A DNA stretch of 64,000 bases from Gymnopilus junonius (Eukaryota > Basidiomycota > Agaricomycetes > Agaricales > Galerinaceae). The notes under the pieces were generated by a model, which did no database searches, was not told the origin of the DNA, and was given only the letters and a program-made list of their open reading frames with translations. A program made the translations under genes and the position numbers. Shown piece after piece: positions 1-12,470 of this stretch; position 1 is the stretch's first letter, and each line of letters begins with the position of its first letter. The DNA lies in assembly GCA_015501075.1 (NCBI GenBank), contig JADNYJ010000037.1, positions 124,001 to 188,000 of the forward strand, in the 5' to 3' direction.

Positions 1-1206
1 AAGAGATCGGGACAGCTTCCTCTCTCTATCACCTTTCGCTTTCTGCTCGAACCTGGTCATTTTCCCGGAGAACATACCCCTCACATACGAGCTTTGGTTG
101 GTATGATCAAGGCGCTTTCTAACCGCTGGTCGCAAATGGAGCTCGATTTAGATCCGGCATTCCTTCCACTTTGGGGGGGCCCAGCGGTTTCTGCGCCCGA
201 GCTGTTAGGCTTTCCTTGCAATCAAGTAACGGGCATGCGGATCGATTTAGCCATGAATTCCGTCTACTGGATGCAAATCCAACGAAAATTAATCTTGGTC
301 TTATTGCCATACCTTTCCAATCAATCGAACTTGGATGGCAAAACTTGACAGATGCTCGATTAGATTGGAGAGACATAACTGAATGTTTTGCACTTCTCGA
401 ATGTGCACCTGCTTTAAAGGATCTTCATTTATTTCAAATCAAATTTGATTTATCCGCCATCGCATTCCTGTCGGCTGCTAATCCACTTATTCACCATTTA
501 CGCGCCCTGACCGTGACCTCTGGCAATGCCCTGAATGTCTTGTTCAACAAGCTTACCCTGCCATGTCTGGAAAGTGTATCCTATAACGAAGGGTCTCTGC
601 CAACTTCTGGCCTGCATTCCCTCTTTGAACGTTCCTGCTGCTCTTTGCGAGAGTTATCTTTGGACACAACGATCATCGACGAAGAAGCAGATTTTATTGA
701 ATATTACTGGCGAATCCGACATTAGAAAGGCTTGAAATACTGGAACCACGGCATTACTCGCCTTACAATCTTATTGTAGTGCTCTCTAAAACTTCTGCAT
801 GGAAGGTCGAGACCAACGGCGAGGAAACATTCCTTCCTCAACTCCGCATTCTCAATCTGTCTTCGAAAATATTCCTCCCCTGGGACGCAGTTGCCGACGC
901 ATTCGGGCCACCTTCTACAATACCAGATCTTCTCAGTCGACCGTTGCAAAGGTTTGATATAGACATTTGCGCCTGGGAGGGGGGTATGACAAGATGTATA
1001 GATGTGGACACTTTATATCGCTTCCTCGACATCCTTGCGTCGGAAAACATCTGACAATCAAGTGCCCCCATTTCAGTGAGGGTTGGGACACAACTATCGA
1101 TTTTCTGAAGGAGTCAATGCTGCAGTACAAGGTACCAGTTCCAAATACCTACGTTGACTGTTGCCTAGATCCAGCAAGCGCAGATGAGTCCGAGCCATCT
1201 ATTTAG
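1..1206 (+). pseudogene. F-box/LRR-like protein relic, left end cut off by the window
   Basis: The translated pieces read as the leucine-rich C-terminal half of a fungal F-box-type protein. Segments such as LLECAPALKDLHLFQI (about 390-440), LPCLESVSYNEGSLP (about 560-605) and FLPQLRILNLSSKIFLPWD (about 830-890) have the spaced-leucine pattern. The reading frame changes near 720-780 and again near 1,030-1,060, so no single ORF runs through. The end (GWDTTIDFLKESM) resembles the end of the gene at 10,522-11,376 (TIIDLLQKSMDHH), so the two are probably paralogues. No F-box or start codon lies inside the window. Family assignment is by pattern only. It could be a gene with unrecognised introns, but frame changes without good splice signals favour a relic. 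Confidence 0.5.
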
Positions 1207-1669
1207 CAAGATATCGCTTATCATAGCGTAATTATGTACAAAATGACTATTGAGTTTGACGAAGAATCTACACGATGATCTATTCGCCAGCTTAGAGTAC
1301 CCAGAGGAGCACCAGTCATCTAAGCGTGCTGGTTGGAAAGAGAGGAACATTAGATACCGTTTTATTCCCGACCCAGAGTGAGGCGGACGCACATGATGAT
1401 TCATGAAGTATGTACTCAAATATTATGGACCCTAATAGTACTATTTACGTTATGTACCCTCAATACAACGAATTGTATCCAGACCTTCACCTTTGAATTG
1501 CTTGGACATGGCATGTGCCTACAAGATGCCATCATGACTGACATCATTAAAGCTGATGCTGAAAGAGAAAAGAGGCATGGAACGAAGAAGTATCAGCAAA
1601 GACCAAGCTGAATCAACAACACTGAAGAACAACCAAAAGAAATTCGAACAAAAAGAAAGACGAGATGAT
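1207..1669. other. intergenic, no gene seen
   Basis: AT-rich sequence with only short overlapping ORFs on both strands and no convincing start, domain or splice pattern. Confidence 0.5.
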
Positions 1670-1671
1670 AA

Positions 1672-2230
1672 ACCCCCTCGTATGCTGATCCAACTTCCAA
1701 GTCCTTCAATGAACCTAATATAGCTCGGCTAGGTCATCATTGCCTATAGCTCATTGCCATAGGAGGAAACCCGTAACAGTGAGCCAGACCACGAATGCCC
1801 CCCAGACTACAATATCCAGTGAGACGTAACCCAACTATCAATCCGCTTAATGCGCCCCGGACCCAAGAGCCCGTCGGAGGAGACGACCTCCAATCGCAAG
1901 TCACAAGCCTCTACGCAGAGCGTTACGTTGAGGACGGCCAGAGTTATGGCCATGAAGTGGCATTAGACACGACAGGGGATGAGACCAAGACTAAAACGCT
2001 CTGGTCTTGTGTCTGATCTTGTATGTCTGAATGCTCCCAGCTTGGGTCGACAGCCACAAAGCGGCAGCAATCGACGCCGAGTAAACAATGTATTCCGACT
2101 TCAAAGCTGCCTCACTCTTAGCCACTTGCATCCACGATGACGACGAATTGAAAACGAGGGTTTTGGAAGTTGGAGATGGAACGTAGCACCATCACGCCCA
2201 CAAAGGGCACAGTAGCACCGATAGGGGAAT
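1672..2230. repeat. dispersed non-coding repeat, copy A
   Basis: The unit begins with aaccccctcgtatgctgatc and ends around the block agcaccgatagggga. The same two landmarks delimit copies B (from 2,459) and C (from 4,506). The copies share order but differ in length and inner sequence. The short ORF at 1,795-2,016 lies inside and has no recognisable domain. I see no clear terminal inverted repeats, so the type of element is unknown. Confidence 0.6.
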
Positions 2231-2458
2231 GGCCAACAGATAAAGGAAAGACGGGCAGATCATGAAAGAGCAGGCAGTGACTCACAGATGACAGGCCCGT
2301 AAGTAGGTTTCGGACTGTTTGATAACAAAAGACAACCTGCCGTCTTGGCGTCGTGGAGTCCTAAGGAAGGATGTTAGTCACTGACAATGGCAATGTTAAG
2401 TAATGGGGAAGAAAGAAGAAGAAAAATTATAACCAGAGATAAAAAAAACAGCGTAAAA

Positions 2459-3015
2459 TAAACCCCCTCGTATGCTGATCCAGAACCACCAACAAGCCAA
2501 GCTGAATGGCAAACGCGCTAAAAGTTGGCCTGGCCAAGTCTCCATTGCTAAAATAAATCACTGCCGCACAAAGCGAACAATAATCCCGCATGGCAAATGT
2601 AGCTGACTATTACTTGACCTTACAGCCCGCCCCAGACACTCCCGACTATTTTTTCTATAGTATCCCCGAAGGCAGAGACAACACGCGAATGCACAGGTGG
2701 TAGTAGGCCAACTGCACACCCGGCTGGTTGAACCAGACAAGAACGACGAGGTCTACCTCATGAAGTTCTGTCTGTTCCGAACCAAGCTTGGAGCTCCGTT
2801 GCTGGAACAGAGAACCAAGGTGCGGACTTCCGCGGCAGTCCAAGGTTGGAGACGAAGTGTTCATCCCGATTATCTTCCACATGGCTAATATAATATAGAG
2901 GGACAAGGACGAAGTAATAATGGGGGCCTGGATCACAAATGGCACCCGTATGGGCACCATTACACCCTTCAAAAGGGTATAGCAGCACCGATAGGGGATA
3001 TTCCACCAGATATTC
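2459..3015. repeat. dispersed non-coding repeat, copy B
   Basis: Same landmarks as copy A. Inside, the stretches atccccgaaggcagag, cagagaaccaagg and acttccgcggcagtccaagg are shared with copy C in the same order. Together they define a unit of about 560 bases. Confidence 0.7.
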
Positions 3016-3889
3016 TTGGAGAAGAAACGAAAGAAGTCCAGGATTGAGTCAACTCACCTTCCATGAGACAGCGCTGAGTCGAGTTCAATTCAAGCTGAGA
3101 TATAAGGATTGTATGTCAACAACATAAAAGAGAAGACTAGATTGCGAAAGGCACCTAACAGCCTATTGGAAGTGAGCAGGACTTTGGATATGGAACTACG
3201 GAAAGAATTTGTAGCCCAACCATCCTGGACCCCGAAATCCATCGTCGAAGAACCATATGTGCAGATGAATATCAACAGCTTTTGAGCTGACTGTCAAGTT
3301 CTTGAGGATATACTGGAAAGAGCCAGGGAAGACTTCAATGAGCGCTGAGAAGCAGTGGCCACGATAGAAGCCACGAGTGGTTGGGAAGGATGCGATGAAG
3401 TGTTGTGAGGTGGCGCAGTCCATATAAACCGGAAAATGCCGGCGTAGAATCTCCGCGCTAATTCTTGGCTTCGGAAGTCCATTATTTAGGAGTCCTGTCC
3501 TCTCGGAAATTTCGGAAAATGTGCTAGGAGGGAGGCTGTGGGGACAGATTTTTTTGATCATCATTGAATGTTTATCAGCCAGGACAGAGATGGTTGAGAG
3601 ATGATCTGTACTCACCAGCTACAGTCCAAGTTCAACACAAGGTCTTTTCGATCGGAAAAGGATTGCTATGCGGTCTGCAGGAGGAGGTAAAGACCACACG
3701 AGACTTAGTATATGTCGGTTAACTGAAGACTTTTAGCCACATTTTCCCGACTTCAATATTTCACTATGCATCCCGATTCCTTTGCGGCGGCTTCTAGTCA
3801 CTTTATCACTTCTGCAAGTCTGTTCAATATAGCTGTTTGACCCGACTGTTACTCGACCCACCAACCCGCCCACAAAATTATTGTTGACT
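3016..3889. other. no supported gene
   Basis: Lies between repeat copies. A 139-codon ORF on the minus strand (3,196-3,615) has no recognisable domain, partner exon or signal peptide. I do not call it a gene. Confidence 0.4.
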
Positions 3890-4010
3890 ATCGCCTCCTT
3901 TACAGCCAAGATGATAAAGAGGACAACGACGAAGGAATATAATAATTACGGCCCAGCCATGAATCACAAATGACGCCAATATGTAAACGATACCATTACA
4001 CCCTTCACGA
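3890..4010. repeat. partial copy of the dispersed repeat
   Basis: The stretch ggacaacgacgaagg followed by atcacaaatg and accattacacccttca matches the 3' part of copy B (2,900-2,970). The front part is missing. Confidence 0.55.
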
Positions 4011-4505
4011 AGAGGTGTGTACGGCAGCGTCGACTAGTGCTGGGTTTGTTATGATGATGTTAGTAGCTCAAAATAAATAACGTATAACAAACACGTTATT
4101 AACATATCTCATGATCATAAGGCCCAGGGAGGGTCTAAGATCGCCTGTTATTCGCCGTCGACAAGGGACATCCACCAAGGAGAAAAGATCAAAGAAAAGA
4201 CAGCTTGATTAACTTTATTGAAATGATGCACTTAGAAATTCACGGCAAACGGTGCATGGTTATAACCAAAAGTCTAGAACGAAAACTAATGTCCGACTTG
4301 ACAATTTACAATGAAGGCTATACTTTCAACATTGTCTCCTCCCATTGTGCAAACACCATGCAGGATAGAAAGAACGGACACCGATACTCAAAACAACTTG
4401 TCAGCGTAATGCCCTGGGACCTTTTAAAGCCTTTTAAAAGAGGGCGTAAGCCATTGATCACGACGAGTAAAATGATGAAAAAAGAAAAAGAAAATCCGCG
4501 TAGAA

Positions 4506-5065
4506 CAAACCCCCTCGTGTGCTGATCCAGAACCCCCAACAGACTAAGCCGTATTGCGTACATGCTTACAGCTGGCCTGGTCAAGTCTTCATCGCCGAAT
4601 ATTACTGCCACACATAGTGAACAATAATCCTCTAAGGCGAACGACGACAGGACTATCACCCGACCTACAACCCGCCCCTGACACAACGGACTACTGGCAG
4701 CCCGTGGCTTTCCAATAGCATCCCCGAAGGCAGAGGCAACACCCAAGTGTACAGGTGCGCTGCACACCCAATGGGTTGGGCTAGACAAGAACAACAAGGT
4801 TGATACCATGGAGTTTCATCTACCCCGGGACCCAACTTGGAACCTTCCCTTGGGGCAGAGAACCAAGGGTGTGGACTTCCGCGGCAGTCCAAGGTTGGCG
4901 CCCGTAGCACTCATCCCAATCCTCGCACCAGTTCTGGTAGGGAGGACTTGGAGGGAAGAGGAAGAGATGATAATGGCGGTTTGGATCACAAAATGATGTC
5001 GGCATATCACAGACACCATCACACCATCCGAAGAAGGTACAGCAGCACCGATAGGGGATGCCCAG
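4506..5065. repeat. dispersed non-coding repeat, copy C
   Basis: Starts aaaccccctcgtgtgctgat and ends agcagcaccgataggggatg. It shares with copy B the inner blocks atccccgaaggcagag and acttccgcggcagtccaagg. Overlapping ORFs on both strands across the unit (for example 4,318-4,809 minus and 4,816-5,154 minus) are mutually exclusive and look like chance ORFs. Confidence 0.7.
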
Positions 5066-6423
5066 CAAATGTTTCGGAAGAAATAAAGGAATAGAGAAAA
5101 AAAGCAAAATGAAGTAATGACCCACCTCTCAGATGGCGTAGAGTTGCATTGCATTACAAGTCAACCTAGGAGGTCAAGACCAGAAACGAGCGACGCTATC
5201 AAACAGCGTGTAAACATAGATAGGAAATCTGAATTGTAGTAAAAGAATCTAAATCAGAAACATGATCATCACCATCATGGGCAATCGCACGCACCTAACA
5301 GGCTCTGGAAAGTCGGCGGTCCTCAGTGATCAGCTAGCACACATGATAATAAAACATAGAAGGGATGAGACTGGACGCCGTATAGCAGAGCCTTAGGGGG
5401 CATCGTGGAAGAGAAGAGAAAAGGTCTTAAGTTATGGTACGAGGTCAAGAGGTGATCGATTAAAGTTTTCAACTTTAAACTGAAGTTTTGAATCTCCGCT
5501 TGAAGTAGGATTCACGTGCGACATCCAGGCGCGCCGCCATCGTCTCGTTCGGCGTCGACGTGTGTTCATTGGCTCCTCCAAGGTGTTACACGCAAGTCTG
5601 TTTCAAAGGATCAAAGCGATACATAAAAGAAAACCAGTGGTGAATATCGACGACATAAACATCTGAAGTAAAAGAGTAATTAAAGAGTTAATCGAAAAAT
5701 TCCGACAGAGTTGTGAATAAGTGACATTTATACAAGAAGAGGAAGATGTATGTCCCAAAACTACGAGCGTCGAGTTGCCACCATCTTGCGACAACGGCCA
5801 TTCCAAAAGGAAAAGCACAACGCTCAACTCTGCAGAGACTTTAAGGAAACCAGCATCCCTGTGAGCCCACCCGACCTCAAAACGAAATCAAGTAGCAAGG
5901 ATAAACAAGTCGTCGATCTTCCATGAACGTAACAGGCCTCGAGGGTAGGAATAGTATTCTGAGGCCTTGACTATGTTCATGGGTCCATGGTGGTCGAGTT
6001 TGCCATGACATGCGCAACGAGGCAAAGGATAGAGGCGGATTGGCAAGGATAAATCACGCAAAGAGGTCTAAAAAATAAGAATTATATTCAGTTCCGGAGT
6101 ACATACATAGCCGTTGTCGATAGAGGAAAGCAGAGGATGTTGAAGGAGGATTTTGGAAGGATGGTGGTGGTTGGAGAGAAAGGCTGGTCAGGCGTTCCTA
6201 TCAAGGAATAAGAAAATAAAGTTCCCACGAATTCCCGACTCCAAGTCGAGCTCATCGTTGTGTACGACGTCCACACCGCCCAATATCATGCCCAGGCCCT
6301 ATTTTTTCTGAATTCAATTTTTATTCTTCCGAAACCTGTCACCTTTACTTTAACTTTTCCATATTTCATCGAATCATTCCTCATTTATTCCGACTGATTG
6401 ACCTCCAAGTTTCACTTTCGAAA
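5066..6423. other. intergenic region without a supported gene
   Basis: Only short ORFs. The last 300 bases, pyrimidine-rich on the plus strand, precede the XPF-like relic and may be its old promoter. Confidence 0.4.
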
Positions 6424-9400
6424 ATGATGCCCATGAATGCCGGTACTGACCCTCTGGAATCCACAGAATTCAAGCAGCATATCCGAAATCTGCTGTACGA
6501 ATATTCACTCACGTATCTTACCACCAATCATGTCGTCTTCACTGAGGATCTGGCAGCAGAGGTCCTTCTCTTCGCGTCGCAAAGAAGCTGCCCCTGATTG
6601 ATTTCTTCTGCAAAATTTCCAGTGCATCCAGCGGTTGAAGCCAATCCCACTGACCGACCCATACTTGTTCACACTCTTTCCAGACTCATTTGTAGCTTTC
6701 TCTCAAATTCATTCACTTCCTTTTCTGGATCCGTACGACGAAACACCAGAGACTACTCAAGAAGCATTGACATACATTAGGCGGTTGGGAGCTGTTCCGA
6801 AGGGCGTCCCACGGACAGAGAAGATGAAAACTCAGTGGAGCGATGATAGCTGTACGCAGCTCCTTCTTTTTTCATGGGCATTGCAAAAACTGATACGATT
6901 GTATGCGCTGCCAGACGAACGGCCGCTGGAGGAGTTTCCCAGCATTGACACGGCAAGCTCGTAAAGCAACGCCTAAGCTCGGCAAAAAGGCTAAGCCAGC
7001 ATGCCATGAAACGTACCAAGCCCTGGTCAAGTCTCAGAAACTCGCCTCAATTCACGTAGAGCACGTCGAAGAACCCGAGCTCGTCCCGCAAGAATTCTTA
7101 TACGACCTTTCGGCTCCATTCTCAGCCCAACCCTAACACCTCCCAGTTGGTTCTTTGGCCCGGAGCTGACTTTTTTCACTTTCCGCAAGAAAAGTCATGA
7201 TACCCCCCGTTCACGGAAAATTAGAAGCAAGAACGGACTCATGCCGCATGTCTTGGCGGGGGAAGACGTACGTTACTCTTTTATTTCTCTAAATACCTCT
7301 TTTTATGAAGCTGACGAGGTTTTGTGCTCAGAATACGAACGTTCATTGGACCTATTCTGTCAAAGACCGGTGCTGGCATGATAAGGCCCCTACCCGCACC
7401 TGGTGCATCACTTCCAGTAAAAGAAGACGCGGACAAAGCCTAGTTATCCCCGTCTTCACCAACACCATCCTCACTCATCGGACAGCCCCCGTCTGTCCTG
7501 AACGTTGCTGAGGATGATGCTGATCATGGAGGAAATGGAGTCGATCTGGAGAAGGAGAAAAGGATCTCGACACGGAGCTGAAGGAGCTTCATGAAGCCCA
7601 TATTGAGGCAGTGCAGGATATGATTTTTGAATGAGAAAATTAAACAGAAAGAGAGCGAGCTCTGGGAAGGTATGAAACTCTTGCTTAATTCTCTATTTCT
7701 TGACCTGACGCACCCTCTGCCACTCTTAGTTCCCAAGCTTGCCTTCGCCCAACGCCTGCCCATCTAGCACAGACCTGGAATGGGCTTCATGTTCCCAATT
7801 CCTTTACGGATTTTTTGATCCCTCCATTGACTGGTGGCGGGTATCGGTGGCGGTGGCACGATTGTCAACGAAATTGAAGCCTACTCATCAGTTGTTGAAG
7901 AAGGCGAAGGGGAGGCAGTCGCTGGGGTTGGCTTTGTCGTGGATGTGCGTCCCTTTTCCTTTCCTTTGCTTTCTCCTTTTTTTGCTGGTTGTTTGATACT
8001 GATGATGCCTGTTATTCAGACCTTTTACCGTCGACAAGAAACTTCCTTCATTGTTGTTCGTTGGCGTTTAAGAGCCCTGCAGACCCCTTCAAGTTGAAAA
8101 GCTTTTCAGGCTACTCAAAATCGGCATCGACCCAGATGACGTGGCTATACATCACACTCAGAAATCAGAGGAGTTGGCGGATGCTCAACGTTTCGGGTCT
8201 GCTTGGCGTGAGATGGAATGCTACCGTCCGCCTGAGGCATATTCGTTTATGTCGGAAGGATTCCAGATCGTGTTGAACCGGCAGGAGAGACGGAGGGGTT
8301 GGCGAGGGTTGAAGGTCGGGTGGTTGAAGACGAAGATGACGACGAGGAAGAGAATGGCGCAGTGGTTCCCGTCGACGACGGGGCCGCTACTCCTGCTGGT
8401 CCTCCTCCTACAGTTGGAGAGAAAGAAATGGCTGTCGGAGGCAAGGATGTTCTTGGTGCTGTCCATCGTCCTTCCATGGATGATTACCCAAATGACGGCT
8501 ACAAGACGCCTAGTAAACGATTACGATTGAGCCTGAACGGCGTCCAGCGCATCGCTGCTGGTGCTGGTGATATCGCCTTGCTCAGCCGAGTGCTGCTCAA
8601 CTTCAATCGCACCCTCTTCATCCTGAGGAAGCCATACCCTTTTCCGAGGGTGAATTTGTCCAAGTGCGACAATAACGCCTCCTTGTCCATGAAGGAGTCC
8701 TTTTCCGAAGACGGCGTTAACTATAAGCACGTCCCTCTACCTGTGCCTTCAGTTGTGCCTTGGATTGGATCCGGATCAGTCGGTTATCTCAGAGGTGCCT
8801 ATGATGAGCATGATGGAGTCGGAAATGGAGTTGACGATGAAGACAAGGAAAACCTTCCGCCACCTACGTCGTCTTTTCCTTCCTCCATGCTCTTGGACGA
8901 TCGCGAGCGTGGTATTGAAGGAGCAGGTGACAACCTTGGTGATGAACACGGATATCTGGGTCAAGCAGAGGGATGGACGGGTTCAGTGGGCTACGATCAT
9001 GAATATGACTATAACCAAGACTATGTGATGGACGTGCAGCCGCCGTACACTCCTAGCATTGTCGCTGCTGACCAACTGGCGAACACGTTTGCGGCCGACC
9101 AGGTGCAAGGAGGATTTGGAAACGACATCGACGACCACGACTATCCTTACGTGGACGGGGGTGGGAGCTTTGAGCCTTTGTCATTCGGTTCGCAGTACCC
9201 TTTTCCTGGTGGTGAAGCTCGAAAAATATCGTTGCCGACGTTGGCAGTTCGCCCAAACGGAATGGAATATGGTCCAATCAAGGATCTGAACAAGTAACGG
9301 CGGACAATCAGGAGTGTGGTCAGAACGATACTCTTGTAGCTCCTGGGCTGGTCGGCAAGGAGGACAGCGCTGGTCCTTTATTACTCCCTTCCGCGTATCA

Positions 9401-10480
9401 AACGAAGCTGGCATCACAATCGCTTGGTAGCTACACATTCGCACAATTGCGTGCCAGAAAGGTCTCGGCTCCTGCTCCGGCTGCCACGTCAATACCTGAA
9501 CCTACTCCAATTCTTCCTATCCCCGACTCCTGCGAATGAAGAACAGCAGCCTGGGTTACCTGCAGAGCTTGTCAGCAGAGACACCCTCGTCTTCTCCACG
9601 ATCGCCTTCACCCCGCCATGCTCTATTCACTGATACATGGCATCTCTGGACCTCATACAGAAACATGCCCTAGTTCGTGCGCTCGGTTCTGAAGAGAGTG
9701 CTGTCGAGCTTGTGGAAAGGTACACTATAGGAGGGGTTGATTTGATCTTGGATCCATATTGTGCTGTCGTTTTTCTTTCGCTGTTCACGCTTCCTGCGAG
9801 GTGCGAGGCCTATGTGGATAGGGTGTCCAAGCAGTCGTGGATATATAACCATTTGTTGATCGTATTTGAGGCGTACCCGGAGCAATTGTCGAAGAGGGCC
9901 AACACAAACCGAGTTGGGGGTTCGGCAAGTGGATCATCGTCATCATCGTCACTGTACACCTATACACCGCCGATCGTCAAGGCTATCAAAATTTCAGAAG
10001 AGATATCAATATTGCCGAGGCCTGTGGGTCGAAAAGGGCTGAGACGAAAGTGCAATATGCTTTTGCAAACAATGTCCGTGAGGCTGCGCTGTTTACGCGT
10101 TGGTTTGGAGATCGAGCGGAGGAGAGGGATGGGACGGGTGGGATGATCTGGGGCGAGAGGAGGTGGTTGGGCGAAGATTACTCTGAGGTCGGTTGCTTGT
10201 CCGCTTTGTCTGTTTTCTTTTACTGTTCGGACGTTGATGCGATATTCAGGACGAAGAAAATTGCTTGGCGGACGTTCAAGGCCTGAACCACTTTTCGGCG
10301 TCCATCATCCTCAGCCAGCTGCCACTCCGGGACTTTCTGGATTTGTTGCCTGCAGAACGTGCGAGGGATTTGATTGCTGATGAAATAATTGTACGTCATT
10401 TCACTCTTTTCCTTCAGTTTCACTATTTCCTCTGTGTTTGCCTTTCTTGATGCAAATCCTGAATATATCAATCTTTCATT
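6424..10480 (+). pseudogene. XPF-family (SHOC1/Zip2-like) meiotic protein gene, decayed
   Basis: Scattered coding pieces on one strand fit one long multi-exon gene. The start is MMPMNAGTDPLE at 6,424; a 60-nt intron at about 6,570-6,629 would join LAAE to CIQRLKPIPLTD. The 3' part (9,637-10,390) has the ERCC4/XPF-like core: ILDPYCAVVFLSLFTLPARC, then IYNHLLIVFEAYP, then INIAEACGSKRAETKVQYAF, then a helix-hairpin-helix-like end VQGLNHFSASIILSQLPLR. In plants and animals such proteins (SHOC1, yeast Zip2) act in meiotic crossover formation; assignment here is by resemblance. The reading frame is broken repeatedly: near 6,960; an in-frame TAA near 8,070; near 8,290; a TGA just before MASLDLIQKH at 9,637; and one missing A in the run near 9,987. 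So it is probably a pseudogene, though homopolymer errors may contribute. Confidence 0.45.
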
Positions 10481-10521
10481 TCTGTACAAGCTTTAGAATG
10501 GTCGATATCGGATAGGACAAT

Positions 10522-11376
10522 ATGACCAAAGTCCGATTACATGGACACCAGATCGAGGAATGCGTTGAACTTCTCAAACGTGCCCCTTTGATGGCGGACC
10601 ATACATTCGAAATGAACGAACTTTGCGAGGAGGGTGGCTCCCAGTTTTCGATAACAGACTCCTTCGTTCATCATAATCTGAGTCGCTTTGAAGTGGTCAA
10701 TGGCACGCCTTTAGTCGACCTTCTCTTGGCCCAAGTCACTATTCCGCGTTTCGAGGAATCTGCCTGCCACATGCCAATTGGGCCTCTGCCCGTTTCCACA
10801 ATGCAATCCCTCTTTCGCTTCGGCTGTTATCTGCGGAAACTCGTCATCCATGGGGCTAACTTTAAACCCGAAGACGACTTGACACGACTACTACAAAGCA
10901 TTCCCACTCTGCACACGCTCAATTTAATTTGGTTGCCAATCTCCATTCACTCTTTGGACAAGCTTCTCAAACATCTTTCTCATACTTCGACCTGGATTAC
11001 CCCTTATACCGGAGACTTTCTGCCTGAACTTTGCTCGTTTAGTTTGCGTTATGAAGGCTTGATTTCATGGGAATTGGTCCTGGGAATATTTGGGCCACTA
11101 TGCATGGTGCAAGACGTTTGCCGTCGACCGTTACAGAACATTGAAATAGGGCTTAATCTCGCACATCAGGACGACTTCCGGACAGAAATCGGACAGTATA
11201 AAATCGAATACGTTGAAGAGGAAGTGGTCCGACACTTTATTTCAATGGTCCAAGCAGGTGCATGCGTGAAAATCGGCTGGACAGATCCCAATACTCGCCA
11301 CGGAACCATTATTGATCTTCTTCAAAAATCTATGGACCATCACGGTATTCTCGCTATGACTGGGATAACACAATAA
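10522..11376 (+). CDS. F-box/LRR-family protein, N-terminally truncated
   Basis: A 284-codon ORF with spaced leucine-rich segments: VELLKRAPLMADHTFEM, LLQSIPTLHTLNLIWLP (about residues 130-146) and FLPELCSFSLRYEGLISWEL (about residues 168-187). The form matches the C-terminal half of fungal F-box proteins, in which the LRR part chooses substrates for SCF ubiquitin ligases. The N-terminal F-box and the Cys-rich leader seen in other copies in this window are absent, and no upstream exon with them is visible. It is paralogous to the relic at 1-1,206. It may be a fragment rather than a working gene. Confidence 0.5.
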   Translation: MTKVRLHGHQIEECVELLKRAPLMADHTFEMNELCEEGGSQFSITDSFVHHNLSRFEVVNGTPLVDLLLAQVTIPRFEESACHMPIGPLPVSTMQSLFRFGCYLRKLVIHGANFKPEDDLTRLLQSIPTLHTLNLIWLPISIHSLDKLLKHLSHTSTWITPYTGDFLPELCSFSLRYEGLISWELVLGIFGPLCMVQDVCRRPLQNIEIGLNLAHQDDFRTEIGQYKIEYVEEEVVRHFISMVQAGACVKIGWTDPNTRHGTIIDLLQKSMDHHGILAMTGITQ

Positions 11377-12301
11377 ATTATCTTCTTTTCAACGAGACGA
11401 TATCGAAGTACATTCCTCCTCGCAATGACTAGTTATTGTTAGCATTTTCTTTCCCATTTTTCCTGCCTTTTTTTTTAGACATATCATTCCTTTTAACTTT
11501 CCTTCAGCAAAATCCACAAGAGCACGCATTAGACTTAGCCAGCCATTCATGTCTTGCACAATCCTCTAGTCTCGTACCAAAACACGTCCAACTCACGTTT
11601 CACGTGGGTGGGAATTTCTTGCTTAGCTGAGCCTACACAATCCTCCGCGCTGAACCGTTTCTGAGGATCTAATCGAAGACAGCCTTTGATGAAAGCTGCA
11701 GCTGCAGCTATCTCGTCCTCCTGGAGTGTATTTGCTAGGCCCACATTGATAGAAGTGACAAGGCCGTGAGCGTCAGGATTGAAATCTTTCATCTTGTTGT
11801 CACTTAACCATTCTTCAGGGAGTTCGTCTTCCAAGGCTGCACAGAGGGTGGCTATCCTTTTGGAAACATTCCCGCTGGAATAAAAGGGGACGTCTCCTGT
11901 AAGCAGATAGAATGTCTACAAGTAAAAGTTCATGAGACGTGGCTCGAAAAAAATTCTTGCAAGTGATGTACCATATATCCTAGCATCCAAATATCAGTCT
12001 GAGGCGAGCAAGACGCACGCTGTAAGAGGGTCTCGGGCGCAGAGAGGTAGTCGTATTTCTTTCCGGTTGGTAATCCCCCTTCTGGGCTGTCGAAATTAAA
12101 ATCAAAAAAATGAATGGGAGAGCAAAGGCAATGCTTTACCGTGTCCGAAGTTGTCGAAGCCTATTGGCCAGTCAGCGACAATTTTCGACTTATCGTTCCA
12201 TTTAAAGCGATGGTTCAAAGGTTGCGATCGCACGGTGGTGTACTTCTTCACTTTGACGGTGGTAGGCGTAGGTTCTGAATGCAGAAACTGGTTTGAGGAA
12301 T

Positions 12302-12470
12302 GCAACTTGTACGGGCGTTAAGAAGAAGATATTATCGCCTTTAATTGCTGCAGATAAATTAGTGATAAACTAAACTTAGGGTAGTCAGTCATGAAATACC
12401 ATTGCAACTTGTACGGGCGTTAAAGAAGAAGATATTATCAGCCTTTAATTGCTGGCAGATAAATTAGTGA
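12302..12470. repeat. tandem duplication of about 65 bases inside the left kinase
   Basis: tgcaacttgtacgggcgtta...gaagaagatattat...gcctttaattgct...gcagataaattagtga occurs at 12,302-12,366 and again at 12,403-12,469, with small indels and a 37-base gap. On the minus strand the unit covers the 3' end of the intron and the start of the exon encoding AIKGDNIFF. Confidence 0.85.

Noticed and set aside
3196..3615. 139-codon minus-strand ORF
   Set aside because: Lies between repeat copies, has no recognisable family and no supporting exon or promoter signals.
4816..5154. Overlapping ORFs with hydrophobic stretches on the minus strand
   Set aside because: They fall inside repeat copy C, and different frames are open in the sister copies, so they look like chance.
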